Assembly (NCBI RefSeq): GCF_000186465.1
Contig: NZ_GL636091.1
Span: 1,188,981-1,252,980, forward strand
Length of the DNA stretch: 64,000 bases
Direction: 5' to 3'
Origin: Streptococcus australis ATCC 700641
GTDB lineage: Bacteria; Bacillota; Bacilli; Lactobacillales; Streptococcaceae
Within the stretch, counting starts at the first letter, position 1. The number at the start of each line of letters is the position of its first letter. The translations under genes and the position numbers were made by a program. Below the pieces are notes generated by a model. The model ran no database searches, was not told where the DNA came from, and saw only the letters and a list, made by a program, of their open reading frames with translations. This document shows, in pieces, positions 63,613 to 64,000 of the stretch.

Positions 63613-63635
63613 GGTAGAGAATGAAAGGAGATTTT

Positions 63636-64000
63636 ATGTCAACTAAAAATTTAACGCCGGTCTTAAAAACCTCTTTTGTGCTACTGGCTATCCTGGTCCT
63701 TCTTGGTATTGTTATGCCTGACGGCTACCAAGTTTGGTCAGAACAACTAAGGGAAGTTATTTCAGATAAACTTGGCTGGTTTTACTTATTACTGGTCACG
63801 TCAATCGTTCTACTTTGTGGCTTTTTCCTGGTTAGTCCCGTTGGGCAAATCAAACTGGGGGAACCCAATTCGGTGCCTGAACACTCTACTATCTCTTGGA
63901 TTGCCATGATATTTTCTGCTGGAATGGGAATCGGCCTTGTCTTCTACGGTGCCGCAGAGCCCTTATCCCATTATGCCATTTCAACGGTACGAGCTACCCC
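63636..64000 (+). CDS. BCCT family transporter, 5' end only
   Basis: The first 121 codons are present; the rest lies beyond the window. The protein begins MSTKNLTPVLKTSFVLLAIL and has helices from about residue 11 and 45, then FSAGMGIGLVFYGAAEPLSH near residue 93, the hallmark of betaine/carnitine/choline transporters. AAAGGAG precedes the ATG at 63636. Such carriers import osmoprotectants; the substrate is unknown. Confidence 0.88.
   Translation, partial: MSTKNLTPVLKTSFVLLAILVLLGIVMPDGYQVWSEQLREVISDKLGWFYLLLVTSIVLLCGFFLVSPVGQIKLGEPNSVPEHSTISWIAMIFSAGMGIGLVFYGAAEPLSHYAISTVRAT

Overview
The window looks like the chromosome of an oral-type Streptococcus. It is low in G+C and carries LPXTG surface proteins, an rgp/gac-type rhamnose polysaccharide locus, a bmpA-nupABC nucleoside importer, the infC-rpmI-rplT operon with the usual ebsA/ferredoxin/LysM/cmk neighbours, and a metK leader of the SMK (SAM-III) type. 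Protein families alone do not fix the species. No tRNA, rRNA, CRISPR array or intact insertion sequence was seen.

Layout. 0-9 kb: the 5' part of a cytoplasmic alpha-amylase (minus strand), a cell-wall-anchored X-prolyl dipeptidyl peptidase-like protein, a RocB-like M20 hydrolase and a two-gene ABC exporter. 9-12.5 kb: divergent DegV/TetR genes, a small P-loop kinase, rpsT and coaA. 12.5-20.3 kb: a nucleoside salvage and uptake operon (methyltransferase, pdp, deoC, cdd, bmpA, nupABC). 20.3-25.8 kb: a membrane-anchored polysaccharide deacetylase, hom-thrB, an unknown membrane protein and murB. 25.8-29.8 kb: potABCD for polyamine uptake, preceded by about 200 nt of highly structured DNA with a 7-codon mini-ORF. 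30-33 kb: a second LPXTG X-prolyl dipeptidyl peptidase-like paralogue with a cre site at its predicted transcription start.

33-50.6 kb is a cell-wall rhamnan locus. An AT-rich side-chain module (GacI/GacJ/GacK-like genes and two more glycosyltransferases), a GtrB-like Und-P-sugar synthase and rmlD precede rgpA-rgpB-rgpC-rgpD-GT2-rgpF. A DUF2142 membrane protein and a GacH-like phosphoglycerol transferase follow. RmlD makes dTDP-rhamnose, RgpA/B/F and the GT2 build the chain, RgpC/D export it, and the Und-P-sugar, flippase, GT-C and GacH components are expected to decorate it outside the cell.

50.7-54.6 kb is conserved housekeeping (ebsA, ferredoxin, LysM protein, cmk, infC, rpmI, rplT, dCMP deaminase). 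54.6-62 kb is accessory: a 496-aa membrane protein of unknown function, a polar amino acid ABC importer (minus strand), and a tandem family of three small four-helix membrane proteins. One of the three has eight in-frame 39-bp repeats, and a decayed fragment of the 496-aa gene lies among them. The window ends with metK and the start of a BCCT transporter.

Three 175-bp copies of a three-hairpin intergenic repeat (8828, 56151, 63245) each sit just downstream of a gene and point the same way as that gene. The signals most worth following up are this repeat, the murB-potA structured region with its mini-ORF, the tandem membrane-protein family with its decayed neighbour, and competing hairpins upstream of the first LPXTG peptidase gene.
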